DNA from: Flavobacterium celericrescens
GTDB lineage: Bacteria; Bacteroidota; Bacteroidia; Flavobacteriales; Flavobacteriaceae
NCBI RefSeq assembly: GCF_011392075.1
Contig: NZ_JAAJBV010000005.1
Location: forward strand, 1-64,000
Length of the DNA: 64,000 nt
Direction of reading: 5' to 3'
In this document: positions 23,599 to 33,385 of the stretch, piece by piece
Layout: every line of letters begins with the position of its first letter
Numbering within the stretch: the first letter of the stretch is position 1
Made by a program: the position numbers and the translations under genes
The notes under the pieces: generated by a model
Database searches by the model: none
What the model was told of the DNA's origin: nothing
Seen by the model: only the letters and a program-made list of their open reading frames with translations

Positions 23599-25095
23599 AT
23601 GATTTTTACATCAAAGAAACCTGAAGATTTAAATAAATTATACGAAAGTTTAATAAAGCAACTTCCAAATATAATTTTTCAAATAAGAGTTACGGCTAAT
23701 AGAGAAGTTCATCTTGACTTTATTAGTAAACCTGTTGAGTTTTTGTATCAATTTTCTATTGAAGAAATTTTAGAAGATTCATACAAATTTGCTAAATATC
23801 GAATTTATGAAAGTGATTTAGTAATTTTCAAAAAAACTTTTAATGAAGCTATTGAAACCAAAACAAAATGGGAAGTAGATTTTCGTTTTCTTTTGCCAGA
23901 TAGCAGTTATAAGTGGTTACGTATTGAGGCCACTCCAAAAGCATCTGAAAATGATGAAACCATTTTTTATGGGTTGTTGTCAGATATTACCACAATTAAA
24001 GAGCAAGAAATTCAATTAAGAGTTGCAGATGAACGGTATCATTTTGCAGTTCAAGCCTCAGATAGAGGTGTTTGGGATTGGGATATGGTGACTAATAAAG
24101 TGTATTATTCTTCTGAATCTATGAAAATTCTTGGTTTAACAGAATCTGATTTAGTTGCTTCGCCAGAAGAATGGGATGAAAAAGTGCATCCAGATGATAG
24201 AGAAGAGTATTATGGAAACATCAATTTGCATTTTGAAAATAAAATTCCTTTTTATGAAACATGTCACCGGGTGATGTGTAATGGAAGTTATAAATGGATT
24301 TTAGACAGAGGAAAAGTAATTGAACGCGATGAAAACGGTAAACCATTACGGATTGCAGGAACTCATACAGATATTTCGGCGCAAAAAGAAAAAGAGCAAG
24401 AACTGCTAAAAATGCTTGAAATTGTCAATTCTCAAAACAATAAATTGCTGAATTTTGCACACATTGTTTCTCATAATTTGCGTACTCACGCAGGAAATAT
24501 TAAATCACTTTTAGAATTATATCACGACAATAGTTTTACACATGAAGAAACATTGTCAAATATTGATATTGTGTCAAAAGAGTTGAATGAAACCATTGAA
24601 AATTTGAATGATTTAGTAAAGGTGCATACGCAAACTAACAAAGAATTTGAATCGTTGCAATTGTCGGACTATGTTACAAGGATGTTATATATTTTAAATG
24701 AAGATATTTCTCATAAGAACATAACTATTGATAATCGTGTGGATGTTAATATTCGTGTCAATTGTATTCCTGCTTACTTAGAAAGTATTTTGTTGAATTT
24801 GGTTACTAATGCAATTAAGTATTCAGATGAGAAGAAAGAGATTAAAATTTCTTTTGATGTGTCAGATGTTGATGATTATTTAATTTTACATGTTTCAGAT
24901 AATGGTGTAGGAATTGATATGGAGCGTTATGGAGGTTCTATTTTTGGTTTGTATAAAACATTTCATGGTCATGAAGATTCAAGAGGTGTGGGCTTGTATA
25001 TTACTAAAAATCAAATTGAAACCATGGGAGGAAAGATAGAAGTGGAAAGTAAGCCAAATGTAGGCACAACTTTTAAAGTATATTTTAAGAAATAA
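23599..25095 (+). CDS. Cytosolic PAS-domain sensor histidine kinase
   Basis: A 498-residue protein without signal peptide or membrane helices. Two PAS/PAC units are seen: about residues 20-138 (ending FYGLLSDITTIKEQEIQLR) and about 145-270 (DRGVWDWDMVTNKVYYSSESM ... IAGTHTDISAQKEKEQEL). The dimerisation domain has HIVSHNLRTHAGNIKSLLEL with the phospho-accepting His, in the HNLRT form common in Bacteroidota. The HATPase domain follows with LLNLVTNAIKYS (N box), DNGVGID and RGVGLYITKNQIETMGG. No receiver domain or adjacent regulator is present, so the partner is unknown. A bidirectional terminator separates it from rny. Confidence 0.92.
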   Translation: MIFTSKKPEDLNKLYESLIKQLPNIIFQIRVTANREVHLDFISKPVEFLYQFSIEEILEDSYKFAKYRIYESDLVIFKKTFNEAIETKTKWEVDFRFLLPDSSYKWLRIEATPKASENDETIFYGLLSDITTIKEQEIQLRVADERYHFAVQASDRGVWDWDMVTNKVYYSSESMKILGLTESDLVASPEEWDEKVHPDDREEYYGNINLHFENKIPFYETCHRVMCNGSYKWILDRGKVIERDENGKPLRIAGTHTDISAQKEKEQELLKMLEIVNSQNNKLLNFAHIVSHNLRTHAGNIKSLLELYHDNSFTHEETLSNIDIVSKELNETIENLNDLVKVHTQTNKEFESLQLSDYVTRMLYILNEDISHKNITIDNRVDVNIRVNCIPAYLESILLNLVTNAIKYSDEKKEIKISFDVSDVDDYLILHVSDNGVGIDMERYGGSIFGLYKTFHGHEDSRGVGLYITKNQIETMGGKIEVESKPNVGTTFKVYFKK

Positions 25096-25130
25096 AAAAG
25101 CGGCTTGTAATTTCCAAGCCGCTTTTTTGT
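25094..25130. terminator. Bidirectional terminator, histidine kinase / rny
   Basis: AAAAGCGGCTTG and CAAGCCGCTTTT form a 12-bp stem around TAATTTC, with A-tract and T-tract on either side. Confidence 0.93.
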
Positions 25131-25145
25131 TATGTTATTCTTTAA

Positions 25146-26708
25146 TTATTTTGCAATATTTACAGCTCTTGTTTCTCGAATTACTGTAATTTTAACTTGA
25201 CCAGGGTAAGTCATTTCTGTTTGAATTTTTTGTGAAATTTCAAATGATAAGTTTGAAGCCGCTTCATCAGAAACTTTTTCACTTTCTACAATTACACGAA
25301 GTTCTCTACCAGCTTGAATTGCATAAGCGTTTTTAACGCCACCAAATCCAAAAGCAATATCTTCTAGGTCTTTTAAGCGTTGGATATAAGAATCTAAAAC
25401 TTGTCTTCTTGCTCCAGGACGTGCTCCAGAAATAGCATCACAAACTTGGATGATAGGAGAAATTAAAGATTTCATTTCAATTTCGTCGTGGTGAGCTCCA
25501 ATAGCGTTACATACTTCTTCTTTTTCGCCATATTTCTCAGCCCATTGCATACCTAAAATAGCGTGAGGTAATTCACTTTCAGTATCTGGCACTTTTCCTA
25601 TATCGTGAAGTAAACCAGCTCTTTTAGCTAATTTAACATTTAAGCCTAATTCAGCAGCCATAATACCACATAATTTAGCTACTTCTCTTGAGTGTTGTAA
25701 TAAGTTTTGTCCGTATGATGAACGGTATTTCATTCTTCCTACAACTTTGATTAATTCAGGGTGTAATCCGTGGATTCCTAAATCAATAACTGTACGCTTT
25801 CCAGTTTCGATAATTTCTTCATCGATTTGTTTGGCTGTTTTTGCAACAACTTCTTCTATACGAGCTGGGTGAATACGACCGTCAGTTACTAATTTGTGTA
25901 ATGCTAAACGAGCAATTTCTCTTCTTACAGGATCAAAGCAAGATAAGATGATTGCTTCTGGTGTATCATCAACAATGATTTCAACTCCTGTTGCAGCTTC
26001 TAATGCTCTAATGTTACGACCTTCACGACCAATAATTCTACCTTTTACATCATCAGATTCAATATTGAATACAGAAACGCAGTTTTCAACAGCTTCTTCT
26101 GTTCCTACACGTTGAATAGTGCTAATGATTACTTTTTTAGCTTCTTGATGAGCTGTCATTTTAGCTTCTTCAACAGTGTCTTGAATAAACGACATTGCGC
26201 TAGTTTTAGCTTCAGCTTTTAAGCTTTCTACTAATTGATTTTTGGCTTCTTCAGCAGAAAGACCAGAAATCATTTCTAATTGCTCAACTTGGCTTTTATG
26301 TAATTTGTCAATTTCTTGTTGTTTTTTATCTAAAAGCTCAATTTTAGTTGAGTATTCAGCTATTTTAGCTTCAGCTTCGTCATTTACTTTTTTGGCTTTA
26401 GCTAACTCATTAGAGATTTGTGACTCTTTATCACGGGTTCTTTTTTCAGCTTCTGCTGTTTTTTTATCTCTAGCTAGAATTACTTGTTCGTGTTCTGCTT
26501 TTAATTCTAAAAATTTTTCTTTAGCTTGAAGAATTTTCTCTTTTTTTGTTGCTTCTGCTTCTGCTTTAGCGTCTTTTAAAATTGAGCCAGCTTCTTTTTT
26601 TGCATTTTTAATAAGGTTAGAGACATTGCTTCTCTCTAAAAATTTTGCAATTCCAAAACCTCCTCCAAGACCAACAACTATTCCTATTATTATACTTAGT
26701 ATATCCAT
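25146..26708 (-). CDS. rny: Ribonuclease Y
   Basis: RNase Y is a membrane-anchored endoribonuclease that starts mRNA decay. The 520-residue protein has an N-terminal membrane helix (about 3-24, [19 protein letters not shown]), a long charged coiled coil (about 30-200), a KH domain with [33 protein letters not shown], and an HD domain with the metal-binding [10 protein letters not shown] plus the [11 protein letters not shown] region. Length and order match the family. The 6S-like RNA gene lies immediately upstream on the same strand, ending in its own U-tract. Confidence 0.97.
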   Translation of the reverse strand: MDILSIIIGIVVGLGGGFGIAKFLERSNVSNLIKNAKKEAGSILKDAKAEAEATKKEKILQAKEKFLELKAEHEQVILARDKKTAEAEKRTRDKESQISNELAKAKKVNDEAEAKIAEYSTKIELLDKKQQEIDKLHKSQVEQLEMISGLSAEEAKNQLVESLKAEAKTSAMSFIQDTVEEAKMTAHQEAKKVIISTIQRVGTEEAVENCVSVFNIESDDVKGRIIGREGRNIRALEAATGVEIIVDDTPEAIILSCFDPVRREIARLALHKLVTDGRIHPARIEEVVAKTAKQIDEEIIETGKRTVIDLGIHGLHPELIKVVGRMKYRSSYGQNLLQHSREVAKLCGIMAAELGLNVKLAKRAGLLHDIGKVPDTESELPHAILGMQWAEKYGEKEEVCNAIGAHHDEIEMKSLISPIIQVCDAISGARPGARRQVLDSYIQRLKDLEDIAFGFGGVKNAYAIQAGRELRVIVESEKVSDEAASNLSFEISQKIQTEMTYPGQVKITVIRETRAVNIAK

Positions 26709-26737
26709 GATATGTTTTAAAAAATTATATAAAAAAA

Positions 26738-26887
26738 GCCTACATTAGGTGTTTGTATAAACTCGGTTATACAAGATTTGAGCTAACCTGCAGTTCAAAC
26801 TTCCCACTAAAGGGCCTGTTATAGTTGCAAAGATTCACTCGTTTAATTTGTTAGTGTTGAGTTTATCAAATATATACTAATGTAGGC
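26738..26887 (-). ncRNA. ssrS: 6S RNA-like gene
   Basis: A 150-nt segment between zapA and rny closes with a perfect 11-bp stem: GCCTACATTAG at 26738-26748 and CTAATGTAGGC at 26877-26887. On the minus strand the stem is followed directly by TTTTTTTATATAATTTTTT, an intrinsic terminator tail, which sets the orientation. Inside, further helices are nested: ATAAACTC with GAGTTTAT (8 bp), CTAAC with GTTAG, and an apical GGCCC..TGGG hairpin, giving the long interrupted rod of 6S RNA. 6S RNA binds the housekeeping RNA polymerase as a promoter mimic. The location next to zapA fits family knowledge, since ssrS adjoins zapA in proteobacteria too. I cannot run the Rfam model, so the family call is inferred from structure and synteny. 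Confidence 0.75.
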
Positions 26888-26919
26888 AGTATCGTATTTA
26901 TGTTGTAAGAACGTATTAT

Positions 26920-27213
26920 TTATTTAGCAAGTAACTCACTCAACTTTTTATCTAGATTTTGCAATCTAATTAAAGCGGTTTCATTGTCTTGAGAAGAGTT
27001 AATTTGTTTTTGCTCAACTTGTGCAGCAAATTGTAGTGCACACATGGCTAAAACATCTTGTTTGTCTCTTACTGCATAGCTTTGTTCAAACTGTTTTATC
27101 ATAGCATCAATCTTCTTTGAAGCACTTCTTAATCCTTCTTCTTGCGATGGGTCCACTGTTAATGGATACACGCGATCTGCGATTGATATTTTAATTTTTA
27201 GTTTTTCACTCAT
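26920..27213 (-). CDS. zapA: Cell division protein ZapA
   Basis: ZapA binds FtsZ and promotes bundling of its protofilaments at the division site. The 97-residue protein shows the family start KLKIKISIADRVYPLTVDPSQEEGLRSASKKIDAMIKQFE, then VLAMCALQFAAQVEQKQ, and a C-terminal coiled coil (about 65-97) that mediates dimer and tetramer formation. Length is typical. It is 7 bp downstream of the coiled-coil gene and 32 bp upstream of the 6S-like RNA, so read-through into the RNA is possible. Confidence 0.93.
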   Translation of the reverse strand: MSEKLKIKISIADRVYPLTVDPSQEEGLRSASKKIDAMIKQFEQSYAVRDKQDVLAMCALQFAAQVEQKQINSSQDNETALIRLQNLDKKLSELLAK

Positions 27214-27220
27214 AATCTTT

Positions 27221-27511
27221 CTAATCAGAAAGTTGGGCTATACAATAATCGATTTCTCGTATTAATGAATTTATTTTGAGTTTTGTTTCTCGTTTGTTTT
27301 CTTCACTGCCTAGTAACGAATTGACCATTTTTAGAGTATCTAACTGACTTTTTAAAGAATCAATCTCACCTGATTGCTGTTGTTGCGTTTTTTTAGAAAC
27401 CAACAATTCTTCTTGTAACTCAGAGTTTTTCTTTTCTAACTGAATCAGTTTCTGATTGAGCTTAAAAAATTTAACTTCTAGAGAATCAATTAATTCAGAT
27501 AATCCATTCAT
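27221..27511 (-). CDS. Small coiled-coil protein upstream of zapA
   Basis: A 96-residue protein predicted to be almost entirely coiled coil (heptads from LIDSLEVKFFKLNQKLIQLEKKNSELQEELLV through SLKSQLDTLKMVN), with a short C-terminal helix ending IDYCIAQLSD. It has no signal peptide. The position directly before zapA and the all-helical design recall ZapB-type division proteins, but there is no motif that proves this. A -7 box TAACTTTG at 27540-27547 with a TTG 20 bases further upstream probably drives both genes. Confidence 0.75.
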   Translation of the reverse strand: MNGLSELIDSLEVKFFKLNQKLIQLEKKNSELQEELLVSKKTQQQQSGEIDSLKSQLDTLKMVNSLLGSEENKRETKLKINSLIREIDYCIAQLSD

Positions 27512-27539
27512 TAATGATACAATTCATTTCAATAAGTCA

Positions 27540-27570
27540 CAAAGTTAGCATTAGTATTCAAAAATAGCAA
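27540..27570 (-). promoter_or_regulatory. Promoter of the coiled-coil/zapA operon
   Basis: Minus strand TTG (27570-27568), 20-bp spacer, TAACTTTG (27547-27540). The leader would be about 22 bases. Confidence 0.6.
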
Positions 27571-27703
27571 TAGTTTTCATTAATTTTTATAATTAAATTT
27601 TTATCCATTGTAAGTATTTGATTGTTAATGGTTTGTTTCGGGAATGATTTTTGATTGTTTTAACTCGAATATTTTTATTATTTTAGCGGTAAACAGTTGT
27701 ATT

Positions 27704-29389
27704 ATGAGAATTTTATTAGCCCTAATCCTATTTCCTCTTTTTGCACTTAGTCAAGAAACTTATCCTCAAGATGTATTTCAATCGCCTTTAGCTATACCTT
27801 TAGATATTTCAGGTTCATTTGGCGAATTAAGAAGCAATCATTTTCATTCAGGATTAGATTTTAAAACTACTGGCGTTGAGGGTTTGCCTGTTTATGCGAC
27901 AGGTGATGGCTATGTTTCTCGTATTAAAATATCTACTTTTGGCTACGGAAAAGCAATTTATATTACACATCCAAACGGATACACTTCTGTTTACGGACAT
28001 CTTCAAAAAGCAAATGGAGCCATTCAAGAGTATATTAAGAAAAAGCAATACCAAGAAAAAGCTTATGAAGTAGAAATGTATTTATATCCAACAGAATTAC
28101 CTGTAAAAAAAGGAGATATTATTGCTTTTACCGGAAACACTGGTGGGAGTGGAGGACCACACTTGCATTTTGAATTTAGAGATACAAAATCAGAACAAAT
28201 TGTTAATCCATTGCATTTTGGATTTAAAAAGTTTGTAAAAGATGAACGAAAACCAATAATTCAAGGAATTGTAGTTTATCCATTAGATTCTACAGTGGTT
28301 AATAATTCGCAAAAGCCAATAAATGTTTCATTTAACAAACAAACTGACGGTACGTATTTGAGTACAAAAGTAAAAGCAAACGGAAAAATTGCTTTTGGGA
28401 TTAATGCCTACGATTTTTGTACAAATGCCTATAATAAAAACGGATTATACAAAGTAAGGGCTTATTTGAATGGCGTTTTGCAATATCAATATGGTTTTGA
28501 CTCCTTTGCTTTTGATGAATCGCGCTATATTAACAATTTTATCGATTATGAGCGGTTTCATGAAATGGGTCAGCGCGTTCAAAAATTATTCGAATTATCA
28601 AGTTATCCACTTTCAGTAGTAGCTGGAAATAGTAAAGATGGAACATTGAGAATATTGCCCAATGCAAGTTATACTTACAGAGTTGAATTGTATGATTTTC
28701 ATCAAAACAAGATAGAATTAATTATTCCTATAGAATTTGCTATACAACAAGCAACTATTAAAAAAGAAATTCAGAAAACACCTTTTTATGTAAAAGCAAA
28801 GACAGAATCTATTTTTGAAAGAAATAATGTTTCTGTTTATGTTCCAGAAAATGCTTTTTATAATAATTTTTACATGAATTTTGAGGTAAATAACGATATT
28901 GCAACACTTCATGATGATAGTGTTCCTGTGCACAAAAATATCACGCTCACTTTTAATGATGTTGTTGGTCTAACTGAAGAACAGTTGAGTAAAACATATA
29001 TTGCAACTTTAGATGGATACAAGTTAGATTACAATAAAACCTATCGAAAAGGGAATACTTTTTCTACCAAAATAAAAACATTAGGGAAATATAAATTAGC
29101 ACAAGATTCTATTCCACCTAGAATTTATAACATTAACTTTGTAGAAGGTAAAACTTTGAAAGATCAAAAAATAATTAGTGTTTCTGTTTCAGATTTGCAT
29201 TCAGATATTGATACTTATAATGCTTACTTAAACGGAAAATGGATATTGATGGAGTATGATTATAAAACAAAAAAGTTAGTACACAATTTAGATGATGCAG
29301 TTTACGTTCAAGGTAGAAACGATTTAAAGATTGTAGTGACTGATAATTTGCAAAATTCAACTACCTTTGAATCTTATTTTTTTAAATAA
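27704..29389 (+). CDS. M23 family metallopeptidase
   Basis: A secreted protein of 561 residues from the ATG at 27704, which opens a signal peptide (MRILLALILFPLFALSQ). The peptidase_M23/LytM domain lies at about residues 35-165: HFHSGLDFKTT supplies the zinc-binding His and Asp and GPHLHFEF the HxH motif, so the active site is complete and it may cut peptidoglycan crosslinks or other periplasmic peptides. The remaining ~390 residues are beta-rich and of no family I recognise. The frame extends 20 codons upstream, but that part is hydrophobic and lacks signal character. A TonB-dependent receptor gene begins 15 bp downstream. Confidence 0.92.
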   Translation: MRILLALILFPLFALSQETYPQDVFQSPLAIPLDISGSFGELRSNHFHSGLDFKTTGVEGLPVYATGDGYVSRIKISTFGYGKAIYITHPNGYTSVYGHLQKANGAIQEYIKKKQYQEKAYEVEMYLYPTELPVKKGDIIAFTGNTGGSGGPHLHFEFRDTKSEQIVNPLHFGFKKFVKDERKPIIQGIVVYPLDSTVVNNSQKPINVSFNKQTDGTYLSTKVKANGKIAFGINAYDFCTNAYNKNGLYKVRAYLNGVLQYQYGFDSFAFDESRYINNFIDYERFHEMGQRVQKLFELSSYPLSVVAGNSKDGTLRILPNASYTYRVELYDFHQNKIELIIPIEFAIQQATIKKEIQKTPFYVKAKTESIFERNNVSVYVPENAFYNNFYMNFEVNNDIATLHDDSVPVHKNITLTFNDVVGLTEEQLSKTYIATLDGYKLDYNKTYRKGNTFSTKIKTLGKYKLAQDSIPPRIYNINFVEGKTLKDQKIISVSVSDLHSDIDTYNAYLNGKWILMEYDYKTKKLVHNLDDAVYVQGRNDLKIVVTDNLQNSTTFESYFFK

Positions 29390-29404
29390 TTAAAACATAT
29401 TCTT

Positions 29405-31867
29405 TTGAAAAATAGTATTGTATTTCTTGTTTTTAGTTTGTTTTCAGTGGTCGCATTTAGTCAAAAAGCACGTGTGAAAGGTGTCATTTTAGACGAATTT
29501 AAAAATCCTATTGAAAATGTAACTGTTAAAGCGAATGAAAAAGTTACCGTAACAAATGAAAACGGATTTTATATAATTGAAATTCCTGCCAACCAGAAAG
29601 TTGTAATAGTTTTTTCCCATCAATCGTTTAAAAATAGTACAGTTTCTGTTGAATTGAAAACCAATGAAGATTTTGAGTTAAATCCGGTGCTTAATTCAAA
29701 AATTGAACAAATGGGTGAGCTAGTCATCACTAGTAATAGTAAAAAACGTATTGATGGGGTAACCACAATTGACCCAGTAATTATTAGAATGATTCCAGGT
29801 GCTAATGCCGGAATTGAAAATATTATAAAAACACTTCCAGGGGTTTATTCAAATAACGAATTAAGTACATCCTATGCTGTTAGAGGTGGAAATTATGACG
29901 AAAATTTAGTTTATGTCAATGAAATTGAAGTTTATCGCCCTTTTTTAATTCGTTCAGGTCAACAAGAAGGTTTGAGTTTTACGAATACCGATATGGTTGA
30001 AAATGTTGATTTTTCTGCTGGTGGATTTCAGTCAAAATATGGTGATAAGTTGTCATCGGTTTTAGATATTACCTATCGCAATCCAAAACGTTTTAAAGCA
30101 GGATTAGAAGCGAGTTTATTAGGAGGAAGTTTAACAGCTGAAGGTGTTTCCAAAAATCAAAAATGGTCAAATATAACAGGTGTTCGTTATAGAGATAATA
30201 GCTTGCTAGTGAATAGTCAGGAAACAGAAACGAACTTTAAGCCTACTTTTTTTGATGTACAAACTTTGTTAAATTTTAATGCTTCAACAAAATGGAATTT
30301 TAGTTTTTTGGGAAATATTTCTCAAAATAAATACAATTATCAGCCATTAAGTCGTCAAACTAATTTTGGGACAGTTAGTGAACCAATTGCACTTTTGGTT
30401 TTTTATGAAGGACAAGAAAAAGATAATTATTTAACGCTATTTGGTGCAGGTAAAGCTGTTTATCAATACAACGAAAAGAATAAATTAAAGTTCATAGCTT
30501 CTGCATATCATACACAAGAGCAAGAATATTATGATATATTAGCACAATATCGTTTGGGTGAAGTAGATGCTAATATTGGTTCTGAAACATTTGGAGATGT
30601 GGTTTACACAAGAGGAATTGGTTCTCAATTAACACATGCCCGTAATGATTTGGATGCTTTGATAGCTAATGCCGAAGTGAAAGGATTTCATGAGTTAAAT
30701 CAAAAATCACAAATTGAGTGGGGTGCAAAATTTACGTTAGAAGATATAAGAGATAGAATTGTAGAATGGGAAGTTATTGATTCTGCAGGTTTTTCATTAC
30801 CTAATCCCATTTTAGATTATCAAAATGACCAGCCTTATAATCCTTATGTGGGACCATTGGCTCCATATCAAGATGTAAGAGCAACAAATTATACTAGAAT
30901 TAACCGTTTTTCTGGATATGTACAATGGAATTATAGAGGAAAAATAGGAACTCATAGCTATTGGTTAAATACAGGAATTCGTGGGCATCAATGGCAAGTA
31001 GATGCAGACGGAAGACCTAAAGGAGATATTCAAATGACATTTTCACCACGTGTTCAATTTGCTTTTAAACCCGATTGGGATAAAGACATGATGTTTAGAT
31101 TATCAGGTGGATTATACCATCAGCCTCCATTTTATAGAGAACTTCGTGATTATGATGGAGTTGTTCAAACCAATGTCAAAGCGCAACAATCATTTCATTT
31201 GGTATTGAGTGGCGATTATAGTTTTAAGATGTGGACTCGACCGTTTAAATTGGTTTCGGAAGCGTATTACAAAAATATAACGGACGTAAATACTTACACC
31301 ATTGATAATGTAAGAATACGTTATAGAGCTAACAACGAAGCTACCGCTTATGCTTATGGTTTTGATGCGAGATTAAACGGTGAATTTGTACCCGGAACAG
31401 AATCTTGGTTCAGTTTTGGTTATATGCAAACAGAAGAAAATCAAAATAATAAAGGATTTATTGCACGTCCAACGGATCAACGATTGAAATTTGGAGTATT
31501 ATTTCAAGACTATATGCCGAATATTCCTAATTTGAAATTGTATCTAAATTTGGTTTATAATACAGGATTACCAGGAGGTTCACCTTCATATGCAGATCCA
31601 TATAATTATCAATTACGTTTGAATGATTATCGAAGAGCGGATGTAGGATTTTCATTTGTTTTTAAAGATGAAAAGATAAAATCTAGCAAAACATGGTTGA
31701 AACCTTTTAATGAATTTTCATTAGGATTAGAGATTTTTAATTTGTTTAATAATCAAAATGCTATTACAAACACTTGGGTTAGAGATGTGTACACTAAATC
31801 ACAATATGGAATTCCAAACTATATGACCACTCGTGTTTTTAATTTAAAACTGATTGCAAGGTTATAG
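29405..31867 (+). CDS. TonB-dependent receptor with carboxypeptidase regulatory-like domain
   Basis: An 820-residue outer-membrane receptor. The signal peptide (KNSIVFLVFSLFSVVAFSQ) is followed by a CarboxypepD_reg-like domain (ARVKGVILDEFKNPIENVTVKANEK, about 22-95), a plug (MIPGANAGIENIIKTLPGVYSNNELSTSYAVRGGNYDENLVYVNEIEVYRP, about 130-235) and a 22-strand barrel ending TTRVFNLKLIARL. The substrate is unknown and no SusD partner is adjacent, so it is not a typical polysaccharide locus. The start is TTG: between the in-frame stop at 29387 and this codon there is no ATG or GTG, and the TTG fits the signal peptide. It is probably co-transcribed with the M23 gene. Confidence 0.93.
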   Translation: MKNSIVFLVFSLFSVVAFSQKARVKGVILDEFKNPIENVTVKANEKVTVTNENGFYIIEIPANQKVVIVFSHQSFKNSTVSVELKTNEDFELNPVLNSKIEQMGELVITSNSKKRIDGVTTIDPVIIRMIPGANAGIENIIKTLPGVYSNNELSTSYAVRGGNYDENLVYVNEIEVYRPFLIRSGQQEGLSFTNTDMVENVDFSAGGFQSKYGDKLSSVLDITYRNPKRFKAGLEASLLGGSLTAEGVSKNQKWSNITGVRYRDNSLLVNSQETETNFKPTFFDVQTLLNFNASTKWNFSFLGNISQNKYNYQPLSRQTNFGTVSEPIALLVFYEGQEKDNYLTLFGAGKAVYQYNEKNKLKFIASAYHTQEQEYYDILAQYRLGEVDANIGSETFGDVVYTRGIGSQLTHARNDLDALIANAEVKGFHELNQKSQIEWGAKFTLEDIRDRIVEWEVIDSAGFSLPNPILDYQNDQPYNPYVGPLAPYQDVRATNYTRINRFSGYVQWNYRGKIGTHSYWLNTGIRGHQWQVDADGRPKGDIQMTFSPRVQFAFKPDWDKDMMFRLSGGLYHQPPFYRELRDYDGVVQTNVKAQQSFHLVLSGDYSFKMWTRPFKLVSEAYYKNITDVNTYTIDNVRIRYRANNEATAYAYGFDARLNGEFVPGTESWFSFGYMQTEENQNNKGFIARPTDQRLKFGVLFQDYMPNIPNLKLYLNLVYNTGLPGGSPSYADPYNYQLRLNDYRRADVGFSFVFKDEKIKSSKTWLKPFNEFSLGLEIFNLFNNQNAITNTWVRDVYTKSQYGIPNYMTTRVFNLKLIARL

Positions 31868-31911
31868 TAGCATTGTTTATTTTTAGTATGTTTAACAATA
31901 AAAATTTAGAT

Positions 31912-32625
31912 ATGACGCGTATCATTTTATCATTAGCCTTGTTGATTTCATTAGCAAGTTGCAAAGAAGAAAAAGAAACTCCAAAAGTAATTTACGAAGA
32001 TGCCAAGTCTAAGGTAGAAACTACAGCAAAAGATACTTCGGGTTTTAAAGTTGCCGATTTACCGATTTTGATGGAAGGTACAAATTATCTTATCCATCCT
32101 ATTGGCGATGTACGCGTTTATGACAATGATAATAAAGTGTATGGTAGTAGTAAAACAAATCAAGTAAGTTATGCTATTTCAAATTATAATCGATTTGAAA
32201 TTACAGGTTATTTTGATAATTTGAATTTCCAACACATAGATTCAACCAATGTGAAACCTTTGACAGACAAGGTAGTTCAAATTCAAACCGCTACTTTTTT
32301 AAATGCAATTGCTGCCAAAACGAAAAAGCAAATTATTGTATATACTTTGGTGGATGCTGATACTAATAAAGATGGAAAAATTAATCAAAATGATATTAAA
32401 TCATTGTATTTGAGTACATCAAGTGGTGAAAAATTTACTAAACTTTCAGAAGAATTTCAAGAATTAATCGATTGGAATATCATCGAAACACAAAATCGTT
32501 TGTACTTTAGATGTATAGAAGATATCAATAAAAATGGTGCTTTTGATACAAATGATAAAGTACATTATCATTTTGTAAATCTATTAGCAAATGAATGGAA
32601 AGTGGAACTATACAAACCAATTTAA
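31912..32625 (+). CDS. Lipoprotein of unknown function with EF-hand-like DxDxNxD motifs
   Basis: A protein of 237 residues from the ATG at 31912. The N terminus MTRIILSLALLISLASC is a lipoprotein signal with the lipidated Cys at 17, so it should sit in a cell-envelope membrane. Two calcium-loop-like segments are seen: DADTNKDGKINQNDIKSLYL and DINKNGAFDTNDKVHY. No named family is recognised. Frame extensions to an ATG at 31888 or a TTG at 31873 are possible but displace the signal. It follows the receptor gene by 44 bp, and may be part of that operon. Confidence 0.8.
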   Translation: MTRIILSLALLISLASCKEEKETPKVIYEDAKSKVETTAKDTSGFKVADLPILMEGTNYLIHPIGDVRVYDNDNKVYGSSKTNQVSYAISNYNRFEITGYFDNLNFQHIDSTNVKPLTDKVVQIQTATFLNAIAAKTKKQIIVYTLVDADTNKDGKINQNDIKSLYLSTSSGEKFTKLSEEFQELIDWNIIETQNRLYFRCIEDINKNGAFDTNDKVHYHFVNLLANEWKVELYKPI

Positions 32626-32671
32626 TTTTTCAGTTAGCAAATTCCATAAATTAATTTTTTTTTTAAATAAT

Positions 32672-33373
32672 TTAGATCAAAATATCACTTTCTAAATCTG
32701 ATTTTTCGATTTCAATTTTTAAATCTAGTTTTGAAACCAATTCAATGACTAGTTTTTTATACCAGTTTTCACTTTTAGGGTGAATATATATCTTTTCGAT
32801 TAATTGGTTGAGGTCTACGTTAATTTTTAATCCATCATTTACAGGGATGTTTTGTAAACTCACATCGGAAATAATTCGCACTTCGCGTTCATATTGAAAG
32901 CTTTTTCGTTTGAATAAAAAAGGGAAAAACGTATCATCAAATGGAATATATTCTTTCTTGTAATCTATATAATTAACATTTCCAATATATTGCTCAATTC
33001 TAGTTTCGGGTTTTAGAGCTTCTTTTAATCTTCCAATAGTGGATTGAATCGCCAAACCTTCATTGTTTTTGGTAAAAATTTGCCACATTGCAAACGATTC
33101 ATATTCATTGATGTGCCAACTACTAATCACTACTTTTTCTCTATGAGATTTGTAATAATCCAAAAATTTTGGATTATTTGCCGCAATTTTTTTGATTTCT
33201 TCAAATGTTGGTTCCGAAAATGTACCTTCATATTGATCTTCAAATTTATCAGAGCGCGACATAAACAACTGACGAGATAGTAGCATGTCTAAAAATTTAG
33301 ACAAGTCCAAATATTTCCAAACAATAGTGTCATTGTCATCGGGTAAGGTTATATTTGAGTTGTTGATGTACAT
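32672..33373 (-). CDS. DUF2971 domain-containing protein
   Basis: A 233-residue cytosolic protein matching the DUF2971 pattern: WKYLDLSKFLDMLLSRQLFMSRSDKFEDQYEG near the N terminus, then VVISSWHINEYESFAMWQIFTKNNEGLAIQSTIGRLKEAL, and FLFKRKSFQYEREVRII followed by a conserved C-terminal strand/helix region (IEKIYIHPKSENWYKKLV). The biochemical function of the family is not known. It follows the ABC exporter gene after 12 bp, at the end of a minus-strand run, so co-transcription is likely. Confidence 0.87.
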   Translation of the reverse strand: MYINNSNITLPDDNDTIVWKYLDLSKFLDMLLSRQLFMSRSDKFEDQYEGTFSEPTFEEIKKIAANNPKFLDYYKSHREKVVISSWHINEYESFAMWQIFTKNNEGLAIQSTIGRLKEALKPETRIEQYIGNVNYIDYKKEYIPFDDTFFPFLFKRKSFQYEREVRIISDVSLQNIPVNDGLKINVDLNQLIEKIYIHPKSENWYKKLVIELVSKLDLKIEIEKSDLESDILI

Positions 33374-33385
33374 CTTTTAATTGAA

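Noticed and set aside
32672-33373. Defence gene (DUF2971)
   Set aside because: The gene is in an envelope/glycosylation run with no nuclease, sensor or toxin neighbours, so there is no support for a defence role here.
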